Assembly (NCBI GenBank): GCA_016192825.1
Contig: JACPTK010000033.1
Coordinates: forward strand, 62,001 to 126,000
From: Betaproteobacteria bacterium
GTDB taxonomy: Bacteria; Pseudomonadota; Gammaproteobacteria; Burkholderiales; SG8-41
Length of the DNA stretch: 64,000 nucleotides
Direction: 5' to 3'
Of this stretch, positions 8,726 through 16,678 are shown one piece after another. Positions within the stretch are counted from its first letter, which is position 1, and every line of letters begins with the position of its first letter. The position numbers and the translations under genes were made by a program. The notes under the pieces were generated by a model. It was given only the letters and a program-made list of their open reading frames with translations, was not told where the DNA came from and searched no databases.

Positions 8726-8818
8726 CAGTGATTGGTGATTGGAGCCCCCTCACCCTTACCCTCTCCCCCGGATCGGGGGAGAGGGAAGCATTTTCCACTC
8801 ACTACTCACCAATCACTG
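8726..8818. repeat. Compound inverted-repeat element (REP-like) after the hydrolase gene
   Basis: A 93-bp element with perfect 13-bp outer arms, CAGTGATTGGTGA at 8726-8738 and TCACCAATCACTG at 8806-8818. Inside is a perfect 12-bp stem, CCCTCTCCCCCG (8759-8770) against CGGGGGAGAGGG (8774-8785), with a GAT loop. The CCCTCACCCT...CCCTCTCCC core resembles short interspersed palindromic repeats common in proteobacterial intergenic space. It begins one base after the hydrolase stop codon and may stabilise or terminate that mRNA; no T-tract follows. Other copies would have to be sought elsewhere in the genome. Confidence 0.7.
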
Positions 8819-8874
8819 ATCACGCGTCATGGGCGTGCAGCGGCCGATACACCACACCTAACGGCAACGTTCGC

Positions 8875-9795
8875 ATGAGCCAGATTCTCATGAAGTTCGG
8901 CGGCTACCAAGAGCTCGCCTCCGTCCACAACCGCGCCGCCCGGCGCTTCGGCGAACTGCTCGAGCAGGCGCTCGGCGAGCGCGTGCGCTTCGAGCTGATC
9001 GGCAGCGTGCTCAAGCTCGGGCTCAAATCGGGCGACCTCGTGCCGATGGTCGAGCGCGGCGAGCTGTCGTTCTGCTACATGTCCACCGTGCGCTTCTCCC
9101 GGGCGGCGCCCGAATTGCAGCTGCTGGAACTGCCCTTCGTCGTCAAGGACCGCCGCATCGCTTTCAAGGCGCTGGACGGGGGATTCGGACGCGAAGCCGC
9201 CCGCAAGATCAACGAGACGACTCCGTGCCGGCTGCTCGGCTACTGGGACAACGGCTTTCGCCACCTGACCAACCGCGTGCGGCCGATCCGCGCGCCCGCG
9301 GATTGCCGCGGCATCCGCATCCGCACCCAGATGAGCGAGCGGCACGGGGAAGCGTTCCGGGCGCTCGGATTCGAGCCCATCGCCGCCGACGTCAAGGATT
9401 TCGTGGAGCAGATCGCCGGCGACCGCTTCGAGGCGCAGGACAATCCCCTCACCAACATCTACAACTTCGGCGTCCACCACCATCACCGCTACATCACGTT
9501 GAGCGGGCATTTCTGGGGCGCGAGCGCGTTCGTGTGCAACGCGGAGCACTACCGCAGCTGGCCGAGGGACGTTCAGGCCGCCGTGGACGCGGCAGCGAAG
9601 GAAGCCACCGCCTGTCAGCGGCAGCTGGCGGCCGCGGAGGACGCCGAGATCCTGGCGAAGCTCGACCCGGCCAGAAACGAGGTCATCGAGTTGACCGCCG
9701 CCGAGCGCGCCGCCTTCATCAAAGCCGTCGAGCCCATTCTGCAAGAGTATCGGAGGAAGCTGGGCCCTGAGCTTTTTGCTTACCTAAATGCGTGA
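8875..9795 (+). CDS. DctP-like TRAP solute-binding protein without signal peptide
   Basis: A 306-residue protein of the TRAP-transporter DctP family. Family features include SVHNRAARRFGELLEQALGERV near the N-terminus, LPFVVKDRRIAFKALDGGFG, LLGYWDNGFRHLTN, then GIRIRTQMSERHGEAFRALG, whose Arg is normally the carboxylate anchor, and HRYITLSGHFWGASAFVCNAE. The first residues MSQILMKFGGYQELASVHN align with the mature part of family members, and no hydrophobic signal peptide precedes them; in-frame upstream codons run into the repeat element. No DctQ/DctM permease is nearby. It may be cytoplasmic, wrongly truncated at the 5' end by the repeat, or use another start. The ligand is unknown. Confidence 0.85.
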   Translation: MSQILMKFGGYQELASVHNRAARRFGELLEQALGERVRFELIGSVLKLGLKSGDLVPMVERGELSFCYMSTVRFSRAAPELQLLELPFVVKDRRIAFKALDGGFGREAARKINETTPCRLLGYWDNGFRHLTNRVRPIRAPADCRGIRIRTQMSERHGEAFRALGFEPIAADVKDFVEQIAGDRFEAQDNPLTNIYNFGVHHHHRYITLSGHFWGASAFVCNAEHYRSWPRDVQAAVDAAAKEATACQRQLAAAEDAEILAKLDPARNEVIELTAAERAAFIKAVEPILQEYRRKLGPELFAYLNA

Positions 9796-9970
9796 CATGA
9801 TGCGTCGTGACATGGTGAAGCGTGACATGCTACGACGTGACATGATGGTGCGTGGCTAACACGCTTTAATATGTCACGGCTCGCCATGTCACGCTTCACC
9901 ATGTCACGCTTCACCACGTCACGACTCACCATGTCACGACTCACCATGTCACGCTTCACCACGTCAAGCG
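9791..9970. repeat. 15-bp tandem repeat array in two inverted halves
   Basis: Left half: four 15-bp units starting at 9791, 9806, 9821 and 9836, consensus CGTGACATGGTGAAG. Right half: six units starting at 9871, 9886, 9901, 9916, 9931 and 9946, consensus ATGTCACGCTTCACC, plus a partial unit at 9961. The right unit is the reverse complement of the left one in a shifted register, so the halves could form a long cruciform or mRNA hairpin around a unique 20-bp centre (9851-9870). The array starts inside the DctP-like stop region and ends 10 bp before the livF stop codon, filling the whole convergent spacer. It could act as a bidirectional terminator or a protein-binding array. Confidence 0.9.
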
Positions 9971-9979
9971 CTTGGGGCA

Positions 9980-10681
9980 TCAAATCCCGAGATAGCTCGA
10001 CTTCACCTCCTCGTTCGCCCACAGCTCCCGCGGGGCGGCGGAATAGACCACCCGCCCCTTGCTCATCACGTGCACGTAGTCGACCAGCTTGAGCGCGAGC
10101 GCGGCGTTCTGCTCGACCAGCAGGATCGACAGCCCTTCGCTCTTCAGCTTCGCGATGGCTTCCCACACGCCATGGATGATGATCGGCGCGAGCCCCTCGG
10201 AGGGCTCGTCCATGATCAGGCAGTCCGGGTTGGTCATCAGCCCGCGCCCGATGGTGAGCATCTGCTGCTCGCCGCCCGAGAGCGTCCTGGCGCGCTGACC
10301 GCGCCGCTCCTTGAGGCGCGGAAACAGCGCGTAAACGCGCTCGAGGTTCCACCCGCGGCGGCCGGCGCCGCATTCCGCCACCTTGAGGTTCTCCTCGACG
10401 CTCAAAGTGGGGAAAACGCGGCGGCCCTGCGGCACCAGCCCCATTCCGCCGCGGACCGTTTCGTACGAAGCCTTGCCGGTGATGTCCGCGCCCTTGAAGA
10501 GGACCTTGCCCCGGCGCGGCGGATTGAACCCGACGATCGAGTTCACCAGCGTCGTCTTGCCGACGCCGTTGCGACCGAGCAGCCCCAGGATCTGCCCGTC
10601 CTCGAGCGTCAGGGAAAGACCCTGGAGCACGTAGGCGTCGCCGTAATAGGTGTGAACGTCCTGCACCTCGAGGATCGGCAT
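9980..10681 (-). CDS. livF: Branched-chain amino acid-type ABC transporter ATP-binding protein LivF
   Basis: A 233-residue ATPase of the HAAT family. Walker A GRNGVGKT is at residues 36-43, the signature LSGGEQQ at 134-140 and Walker B LIMDEP at 155-160, followed by EGLAP, a LivF hallmark. The short C-terminus ending VKSSYLGI is also typical of LivF. It energises uptake with LivG on the cytoplasmic face of the LivHM channel. It is the last gene of the leftward transporter operon, 101 bp after livG. HAAT systems carry branched-chain amino acids, amides, urea or aromatic acids; the cargo here is unknown. Confidence 0.96.
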   Translation of the reverse strand: MPILEVQDVHTYYGDAYVLQGLSLTLEDGQILGLLGRNGVGKTTLVNSIVGFNPPRRGKVLFKGADITGKASYETVRGGMGLVPQGRRVFPTLSVEENLKVAECGAGRRGWNLERVYALFPRLKERRGQRARTLSGGEQQMLTIGRGLMTNPDCLIMDEPSEGLAPIIIHGVWEAIAKLKSEGLSILLVEQNAALALKLVDYVHVMSKGRVVYSAAPRELWANEEVKSSYLGI

Positions 10682-10782
10682 GGTGTTCCGGGCCCGTGGC
10701 CCAGCGCTGCGTCCCGCAAATAACCTGCGTCAAATCAGAATAGACAGGATTTCCTGTCCATTTGTCGTTTTTGAGACGGGTT

Positions 10783-11553
10783 CTAGCCCGTCCCCAGGTA
10801 GATTTCCTGCACGCGCTCGCTCGCGCGAATCTCTTCCGTCGTCCCCTCCTCCACCACTTCGCCGAAATGCAGGACCGATATGCGGTCCACGACGTCGAAC
10901 ACCACGTCCATGTCGTGCTCGATCAGAAGGATGGCGAGCTCGGGGTCGAGCCGCTTGAGAAACTGCGCCATCTCGCGCGACTCGCCCGAGGCCAGCCCGG
11001 CGGCAGGCTCGTCGAGCAGCAGGAGCTTCGGGTCGCTCGCCAGGCCGAGCACGATCTCCACCTGGCGCCGCTCGCCGTGGGACAGGTTGCGGACCTCGAC
11101 GTCGCGGCGGTCCCAGTAGCCCGCGCTTTCCAGCAGCCGGCGGGCCTTCTCGTGCACGTCACGGTACGACGACAGGGGCCGCCACATCACGAACTTGCTC
11201 CAGCGCAGGCCCGTGATCGCCAGCAGCACGTTGTCGAGGACCGTCAGCTTCGGAAAGAGGCTGGTGACCTGGAAGGTGCGCGCCATTCCCAGCGCCGTCC
11301 GCCGGTGGCTCGGCCAGCCCGTGATGTTCACGCCAAACAACAGGGCCTGTCCCGACGTGGCCGGCAGGACGCCCGTGATGACGTTGAACAGCGTCGTCTT
11401 GCCCGCGCCGTTCGGGCCGATGATGGCCTTGCGGTCTCCGGGAAAGATTTTCAGGTCGACGGCCTGAACGGCGTTGAGGCCGCCAAAACACTTGCACAGG
11501 CCTTTCAATTCGAGAACAGGCCCCCCACCCCGCCTTCGGTTGCTCGTTGCCAT
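10783..11553 (-). CDS. livG: Branched-chain amino acid-type ABC transporter ATP-binding protein LivG
   Basis: A 256-residue ATPase. Walker A GPNGAGKT is at 46-53, the LivG-type loop GMARTFQ at about 89-95, the signature LSHGERRQ at 157-164 and Walker B LLLDEP at 178-183. The variant HGE in the signature and the C-terminal EEIRASERVQEIYLG are usual for LivG. The first ten residues (MATSNRRRGG) are basic and may be an over-extension; homology begins at VLELKGLCKCFGG. It follows the binding-protein gene by 55 bp and probably pairs with LivF. Confidence 0.96.
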   Translation of the reverse strand: MATSNRRRGGGPVLELKGLCKCFGGLNAVQAVDLKIFPGDRKAIIGPNGAGKTTLFNVITGVLPATSGQALLFGVNITGWPSHRRTALGMARTFQVTSLFPKLTVLDNVLLAITGLRWSKFVMWRPLSSYRDVHEKARRLLESAGYWDRRDVEVRNLSHGERRQVEIVLGLASDPKLLLLDEPAAGLASGESREMAQFLKRLDPELAILLIEHDMDVVFDVVDRISVLHFGEVVEEGTTEEIRASERVQEIYLGTG

Positions 11554-11608
11554 TCTCGGACCCCTTTGGGCGGAATGACGGGCCGGGGCCCCGGCGCGCC
11601 TCAGCTCG

Positions 11609-12874
11609 TCACTCGCAGTGCTTGCACGGCGGAAAATCGCGGCTGTAAACCGGCTGCTTGAGGAACTCGTTCTTGCCGAACTTCCAGAACTGGCCCACGT
11701 TCGGGTAGGTCTTGATCACGCTGTTCCACAGCTCGTCCTTGTCGTAGCCGTGCAGCTTTTTCCTTTCCACCTTCCGGATATAGACGTTGTGAACGGGATT
11801 CTTCATCTCGTCCAGGCGCACCGGGCCGCGCGCGGTCTCGAGTTTGACGCTCGCGAGCAACTTGACGAACTGTTGCGCGCCCGGCCACTTGCCCTTGGTC
11901 CTCTTCATGACCTCGTGGATCATCTGCGCGGTCGTGTAGTTGGACTCCGAATAGTAGGACGGGACCTTGCCGTACTTGCCGCGGTACTTCTTGACGAAGG
12001 CGGCATTCTGCGGCGTCTCCAGCGCGGCGCTGTACTGGAGGGCCGACACGTGGCCGATGACCTCGTCCCCCATGGAGGGCAGCACGAACTCGTCGTAGCT
12101 CGTGCCGCCGCCCAGAACCGGCTTCTTGATCCCCGCGGAAGCGAGCTGCTTCGGGAACTGGAGCGACATCGGCCCGACCATGAGCGTGAAGATCGCGTCG
12201 GCGTCCTTCTTGATGGCCGGTAGGAAGGGCCCGAAATCGATCGTCCCCAGCGGCGGCCAGATCTTCTGGATGATCCTGCCGCCGCAGGCCTCGAACGCCT
12301 TCTGGAATCCGCCCACGACCTCGTGCCCGAAGGCGTAGTCGGCGGCGATCGCGGCGATGCGCTTGTAGCCCTGCTCGCAGGCCCACTCGCCGAACGGATG
12401 GTTGGGCTGGGAGCTCGTCCACCCCGTGCGGACCAGGTACGGGAACTTGGCGCTGTCCCGCTGCGTCAGGTCGTCCGCAGCGGGGATCGAGGCGACGTAG
12501 ACGGTCTTCAGGCGCGTGCTGACCGGCGCCAGCGCGTAGCCCGTCGAGGCGAGCAGCCCGCCGATGAACATGTGAACCTTGTCCTGGCGGATGAGCTTTT
12601 CCACCTTGCGCACGCCGACCGGCGGCTTGCCCTCCTCGTCCTCCACGATGAATTTCACCTTGGCGCCGGCGAAGTCGCCCTTGACCTCGTCCAGGTACAA
12701 CTGGAAGCCGTTGGTCATGTCCTTGCCGACCTGGGCGAAGATCCCGGTCGTCGGCGCCAGAAAACCGATGCGCAGCTCCTGCGCGGCGCCCGCATCCCGG
12801 CTCACGCCCGCTCCAAAAGCCAGGCCCGCCGCCACCACTCCCCAACTGAAGCTTCGTGCGATACCGCTCGACAT
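11609..12874 (-). CDS. LivK-type periplasmic ligand-binding protein (Peripla_BP_6)
   Basis: A 421-residue periplasmic binding protein of type I fold. A signal peptide (about residues 1-30, VVAAGLAFGAG core) precedes ELRIGFLAPTTGIFAQVGKDMTNGFQL, the usual opening of amino-acid/amide HAAT receptors. Further landmarks are VEKLIRQDKVHMFIGG, AIAADYAFGHEVVGGF and TYDEF-like SYDEFVLPS. The C-terminal tail WKFGKNEFLKQPVYSRDFPPCKHCE ends in two cysteines. The ATG at 12874 has GGGAGG upstream and is preferred over one 18 codons earlier. It lies between livM and livG, so the transporter operon is complete. Longer than E. coli LivK, closer to receptors for aromatic or amide ligands; this is inference. 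Confidence 0.93.
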   Translation of the reverse strand: MSSGIARSFSWGVVAAGLAFGAGVSRDAGAAQELRIGFLAPTTGIFAQVGKDMTNGFQLYLDEVKGDFAGAKVKFIVEDEEGKPPVGVRKVEKLIRQDKVHMFIGGLLASTGYALAPVSTRLKTVYVASIPAADDLTQRDSAKFPYLVRTGWTSSQPNHPFGEWACEQGYKRIAAIAADYAFGHEVVGGFQKAFEACGGRIIQKIWPPLGTIDFGPFLPAIKKDADAIFTLMVGPMSLQFPKQLASAGIKKPVLGGGTSYDEFVLPSMGDEVIGHVSALQYSAALETPQNAAFVKKYRGKYGKVPSYYSESNYTTAQMIHEVMKRTKGKWPGAQQFVKLLASVKLETARGPVRLDEMKNPVHNVYIRKVERKKLHGYDKDELWNSVIKTYPNVGQFWKFGKNEFLKQPVYSRDFPPCKHCE

Positions 12875-12887
12875 GGCGATCCCTCCC

Positions 12888-13892
12888 TTAGTGAGATGCA
12901 GACTCCAATGACTTTTCCACACCGGCACCGCGCGACTGCGCGCGCCAGCGGCGAACCCGCTCCGGGATGCTCATCAGGCCGCCCGGCAGATATAGTATCG
13001 TCAACACGTACACGCCGCCCAGCACGTACTGCCACCACGGGACAAGCGTGCTCAGGTACTCCCGCAGGGCGACGACGATTCCCGCGCCGAGGGCCCCTCC
13101 TACCAGGGTCCCCGGCCCGCCCAGAACCACCATCAGCAACGCGTCCACCGAGGTCGCGAGGATCACGTCCTCGGGGCTGACGAGACCGTGCGCGTGCGCC
13201 CACAGCACGCCGGCGAGCCCCCCGAATGCGCCGGCGATGATGAAGGCGATGTACTTGTGCAGCCAGGTGTTGTATCCCAGGATCCGCATCCGCAGCTCGT
13301 TCTCGCGGATTCCGACCAGGCTGCGCCCGAACGGCGAGCCGACCAGGATCGTCATCATCACCAGGGAAGCCAGGAAAAAGCCGAACACCACGTAGAAGAA
13401 GGTCAGGTCGTCGGCGAGCTGGATGCCGAAATCGGGCCGGGGCGGCAGGACGATTCCGTTGTCTCCGCCGGTCACCGAATTCCACCGGTAGGCGAGTCCC
13501 CAGACGCACATCCCGAGCGCGAGGGTGATCATGAGAAAATAGACACCGGTTGCGCGGATCGCAAAAAGCCCGAAGAACGCCGCCGTAGCCGCGCCGATCA
13601 GCATGCCCAGCGCGACCACCACCCAGAACGTCCAGTCGAGACCGAACTGGTAGCGGGTGGCGAGGATCGCCGTCAGGTAGCCGCCCATGCCGAGATAGGC
13701 CGCCTGGCCCAGCGACGGCAGCCCGGTGTAGCCCAGCAGGATGTCCAGGCTCATGGCGAGGATCGCGAAAATCAGCGCGTGCGTGACGAGAACGATCACG
13801 TACGAGCCCGAGAAAGGCGTGATCACCAGCACGGCCAGCAGCGCCGCGCCGACGATCAGCAGCTTGCGCCGAGGAGCATGTCCGTCTTTCAT
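12888..13892 (-). CDS. livM: Branched-chain amino acid-type ABC transporter permease LivM
   Basis: A 334-residue inner-membrane protein with about eight to ten hydrophobic segments. It contains the LivM hallmarks SLDILLGYTGLPSLGQAAYLGMGGY, FFGLFAIRATGVYFLMITLALGM and FGRSLVGIRENELRMRILGYN, the cytoplasmic loop that contacts the ATPases. The start codon at 13892 lies in the loop of a perfect 12-bp hairpin that also contains the GGAG ribosome-binding site, so translation may be controlled. It is separated from livH by 189 bp containing inverted repeats, whereas the other permease, ATPase and receptor genes lie closer together. Confidence 0.96.
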   Translation of the reverse strand: MKDGHAPRRKLLIVGAALLAVLVITPFSGSYVIVLVTHALIFAILAMSLDILLGYTGLPSLGQAAYLGMGGYLTAILATRYQFGLDWTFWVVVALGMLIGAATAAFFGLFAIRATGVYFLMITLALGMCVWGLAYRWNSVTGGDNGIVLPPRPDFGIQLADDLTFFYVVFGFFLASLVMMTILVGSPFGRSLVGIRENELRMRILGYNTWLHKYIAFIIAGAFGGLAGVLWAHAHGLVSPEDVILATSVDALLMVVLGGPGTLVGGALGAGIVVALREYLSTLVPWWQYVLGGVYVLTILYLPGGLMSIPERVRRWRAQSRGAGVEKSLESASH

Positions 13893-13904
13893 CGGACATG
13901 CTCC
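13873..13904 (-). promoter_or_regulatory. Hairpin enclosing the livM ribosome-binding site and start codon
   Basis: On the mRNA strand GGAGCATGTCCG pairs perfectly with CGGACATGCTCC across an 8-base loop that begins with the livM AUG. The 5' arm starts with GGAG, eight bases before the AUG, the only good Shine-Dalgarno sequence there. The 3' arm lies within codons 3-7 of livM. Such a stem should block ribosome entry unless melted by translation from upstream, a protein, or temperature. A role at DNA level, as an operator, is also possible. Confidence 0.7.
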
Positions 13905-13907
13905 TTA

Positions 13908-14040
13908 CGCAAAACCGCCGGCATGAATGCGCCATTACGGTGCTGTAGAGGCATGACGTCGATCGCTATCCCGATCTTCGGCTACACGGCACAAGCGTGA
14001 TCTTATTCAGCTTCATCCTAAATCCCCCGGCGGTTTTGCG
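13908..14040. repeat. 133-bp segment bounded by perfect 14-bp inverted repeats
   Basis: CGCAAAACCGCCGG at 13908-13921 is exactly mirrored by CCGGCGGTTTTGCG at 14027-14040. The interior has no convincing gene. Terminal inverted repeats, small size and position between two co-transcribed genes suggest a miniature inverted-repeat element or remnant; no target-site duplication is obvious. It could also form a very large hairpin in the livH-livM transcript. Confidence 0.55.
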
Positions 14041-14043
14041 ATC

Positions 14044-14079
14044 AGCAGCCTGTTGGAGGACCAGCTTCAGCAGGCTGCT
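14044..14079 (-). terminator. Hairpin directly after livH (no T-tract)
   Basis: AGCAGCCTG at 14044-14052 pairs with CAGGCTGCT at 14071-14079, giving a 9-bp stem with an 18-base loop, starting two bases beyond the livH stop codon. With no run of T it is unlikely to be a strong intrinsic terminator and may rather protect the upstream mRNA segment or be part of the neighbouring insert. Confidence 0.35.
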
Positions 14080-14081
14080 CG

Positions 14082-14942
14082 TCACTCCCGTCCGAAGAGC
14101 CCGGTCGGCTTCAACGCCAGGATCAGGACCATCGGCGCGTAGAGCGTGAAATAGGAGACTTCCGGGAACAGCGCCTTGCCGAAATTGTCCGCCAAGCCGA
14201 CGATGAGGCTACCCACCGCCGCGCCCGTCAGGCTTCCCATGCCGCCGATGATCACCACGGCAAAGGCGATCGGAAGGATCGCGAAATCCAGCCCCGGATA
14301 GACGCCGAGGAAGGCCCCGCCGATCACCCCGCCCAGCGCGGCGAGGAACGCGCCCAGCGCGAAGATGAACATGGAAACACGGGAAGTATCAATGCCCACG
14401 CCGCGGGCCATCTCCGCGTCATCCACCGTCGCGCGGATCATGGCGCCCATGCGCGTCTTCTCCATCACGAGCCACAGCATCAAGCCGATGGCGACCGCCA
14501 TGCCGATCATGAACATCCGGTACCTGGGAAAATAAAACCCGCCCACGACCGTGCTGTCCTTCAACACGGCGGGTGGCACGATGTCCAGGTTGTCCCCGCC
14601 CCAGATGTCGAGGGCCGCCTGCTGAAACAGGTACGCGAAGCCCACCGTCAGCAGGACCTGCCGGAGCGGGTCGAACCCCAGCGGCCTCAGGAAGACCCGC
14701 TCCATGAGCAGGCCCACCACGGCGACGACGAGCGCGGCCACCGGAATGGCCAGCAGCCACGAGCCCGTCGTCCAGATCACCGTGAGCGCGACATAGCCCC
14801 CCAGCAGGAAGAAGGAGCCGTGGGCGAGATTGACGATGCGCATCACCCCGAAGATCAGGGAGAGGCCGCTGGCGAGCAGGAACAGCAGCGCGCCGTAGGA
14901 AACGCCATTGAACGCCTGGATTATCCAGAAGTTCGCATCCAC
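14082..14942 (-). CDS. livH: Branched-chain amino acid-type ABC transporter permease LivH
   Basis: A 286-residue membrane protein. The opening FWIIQAFNGVSYGALLFLLASGLSLIFG and MRIVNLAHGSFFLLGGY are LivH signatures. MERVFLRPLGFDPLRQVLLTVG and GMGSLTGAAVGSLIVGL form later hallmark loops. It starts with GTG at 14942 behind GGGGAGGGGAA. It follows a Bug protein by 63 bp on the same strand, so a TTT-type receptor gene heads an ABC operon that also has its own receptor. Confidence 0.95.
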   Translation of the reverse strand: MDANFWIIQAFNGVSYGALLFLLASGLSLIFGVMRIVNLAHGSFFLLGGYVALTVIWTTGSWLLAIPVAALVVAVVGLLMERVFLRPLGFDPLRQVLLTVGFAYLFQQAALDIWGGDNLDIVPPAVLKDSTVVGGFYFPRYRMFMIGMAVAIGLMLWLVMEKTRMGAMIRATVDDAEMARGVGIDTSRVSMFIFALGAFLAALGGVIGGAFLGVYPGLDFAILPIAFAVVIIGGMGSLTGAAVGSLIVGLADNFGKALFPEVSYFTLYAPMVLILALKPTGLFGRE

Positions 14943-15005
14943 TTCCCCTCCCCCTTCCGATGCGACGGGGGTGACAGCCCGTCACCTCGTCACTGCGTCA
15001 CGGCG

Positions 15006-15980
15006 TCACCGACGTTCGATCTTCGCGATCCGCGTGATCTCGGCATAACGCTTCAGGTCCGCCCGGAAAAGCTTGCCCCACTCGGCCGGGGAATGGCCTT
15101 GCGGCTCGTAACCGCCGTTCAGGAAATGATCGCGCACGTGCGGCACCTTCAGCGCCTTGCTGATCGCCTCCTGCATCTTCTTCACGATTGCGGGCGGGGT
15201 CTTCGCGGGCGCGAACACGCCGTGCCAGCCGGCGTCGGCGAAGAAACCCGGTATCGCGGATTCCGCGACCGTGGGCACGTCGGGCAGCGCCGTCAGCCGC
15301 TTGTTGCCGGTGAAACCCAGCCCCCGCAGCCGTCCCGCTTTCACGTGCGGGATCCCGACCGCCGGCGCCGGATAATGGATCTGGACCTCGCCGCCGATGG
15401 CAGCCGCCACCGCCGGCCCGCCGCCTTTGTAGGGCACATGAAGCATGTCCACTCCGGCCTTCTCGGCGAACAGCGCGCCCGCCAGATGCTGGCCGTTGCC
15501 GACCCCCGCCGTGCTGTAACGGACCCTTCCCGGCTGCTGCTTGGCCAGCGCGATCAGCTCTTTCACCGTTTTCGCCGGGAATTTGAGGTTGCCCACTATC
15601 ATGTAGCCCGTGCCGAGCGCGACGTCCGTGACCGGCGCGAAGTCCTTCACCACATCGAAGGGCATCTTCTTGACGATGGACGGGTTGACCGCGAAGGAGA
15701 AAGACACGTTGAGCATGGTATAGCCGTCGGGCGTCGCGTTCGCGACGATATGCGAGCCCAGCATGCCATTGGCTCCCCCGCGGTTGTCGATCACGATCGT
15801 CTGCCCCAACTCCTTTTCGACCTGCGCGTAGAGCACCCTGCCGAACACATCCACGTTGCCGCCCGGCGGGAACGGGACGACCATCCGGACCGGCCGGGTG
15901 GGATAGGCCTGCCCCCAAGCGGCGTCCGTGACGGTAACGGCGGCCAATGCAACCACTGCCGAAGAAATGAATCGACGCAT
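15006..15980 (-). CDS. Bug/TctC-type solute-binding protein heading the liv operon
   Basis: A 324-residue protein with signal peptide MRRFISSAVVALAAVTVTDAAWG and the Bug pattern YPTRPVRMVVPFPPGGNVDVFGR, GQTIVIDNRGGANGMLGSH, ATPDGYTML, LHVPYKGGGPAVAAAIGGE and LPDVPTVAESAIPGF. GAGGAGG precedes the ATG. It lies immediately upstream of livH and is probably the first gene of the transcript. Whether its ligand is the same as that of the LivK-type receptor is unknown; a TTT receptor should not dock with LivHM, so it may act alone as a sensor or with a permease encoded elsewhere. Confidence 0.94.
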   Translation of the reverse strand: MRRFISSAVVALAAVTVTDAAWGQAYPTRPVRMVVPFPPGGNVDVFGRVLYAQVEKELGQTIVIDNRGGANGMLGSHIVANATPDGYTMLNVSFSFAVNPSIVKKMPFDVVKDFAPVTDVALGTGYMIVGNLKFPAKTVKELIALAKQQPGRVRYSTAGVGNGQHLAGALFAEKAGVDMLHVPYKGGGPAVAAAIGGEVQIHYPAPAVGIPHVKAGRLRGLGFTGNKRLTALPDVPTVAESAIPGFFADAGWHGVFAPAKTPPAIVKKMQEAISKALKVPHVRDHFLNGGYEPQGHSPAEWGKLFRADLKRYAEITRIAKIERR

Positions 15981-16678
15981 AACTAGCCTCCTCGCAAATA
16001 ATTATTGTCAACCGACCCCATGATGGTAGCTCAATCGGGCGGGCCTGCAAAACGGGTTTTTTGGCGCTACGATAGGATGGGAATCTGCCGTGGCATTCCT
16101 ACCAGACTCCGTGACCCGGCCCGACCGAACAGGAATTCAACGGCGCTCGCGCAGCACCGGCCGCTCGCGGGGACGGACTTCGTACACGCGCTCGTGCTTG
16201 GCGTCGAGATCCAATGCCGCGTCGGCAACATCTTGTGCACCGCTTTGCCCTCTCCCGCGAGGCACACACGGCCAGAGTGGTCAGAAATGTTCCGGGCTAT
16301 AGCACGGTCGCGGCGGCCAACGAGGCGCCGATACCGGGCCCGATAAGCGGTCTTGGCCTTGGCATACTCCACAAGGCGCTGATGGAAAGCGCGCCGACCA
16401 AAGCTCGCGAATCGTTCAGTCCGCACATCATAGCCGGCAAGCACGCGCCGCGACCATGACCATGGATAACGCTCGCGAGGATATACTGCTCGCACAGGAA
16501 CCCGTTGCCGGCACGCGTTCGTCAATTTTCATGCACTCGACAACGCAGGGGATTCACAACATGCTTAAAGCACGCGATGATGGCAAGCACTATATTTCTG
16601 CGATCGGCGAGCTGTGGCGGTCCGCTCCCGACCGTGGTCAGTCCACCGCAATCCACGACATTTCGAGGAGTAAGCATC
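15981..16678. other. 698-bp intergenic region with no supported gene
   Basis: The spacer between the divergent Bug gene (15980) and the EthD-like gene (16679). It contains short open frames on both strands, the longest about 152 codons on the minus strand, but none resembles a known family, has a convincing ribosome-binding site or a natural amino-acid composition. GC is slightly lower than in the flanking genes. It presumably holds promoters for both directions; the stretch near 16010-16045 has TTGCAG and TACCAT spaced by 16 bp on the minus strand, a weak candidate for the liv operon promoter. Confidence 0.5.

Noticed and set aside
9791-9970. CRISPR array
   Set aside because: Units are contiguous 15-mers with no spacers, and no cas genes are present.
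9871-10092. A 73-codon plus-strand frame made of MSRFT-type repeats
   Set aside because: It is only the translation of the 15-bp DNA repeat; no start context, and it overlaps livF on the other strand.
13908-14079. Intact insertion sequence between livH and livM
   Set aside because: The segment is too short for a transposase and has no obvious target duplication.
16067-16525. A 152-codon open frame on the minus strand in the 698-bp spacer
   Set aside because: No family resemblance, biased Arg/Ser/Ala composition typical of GC-rich non-coding frames, and no ribosome-binding site.
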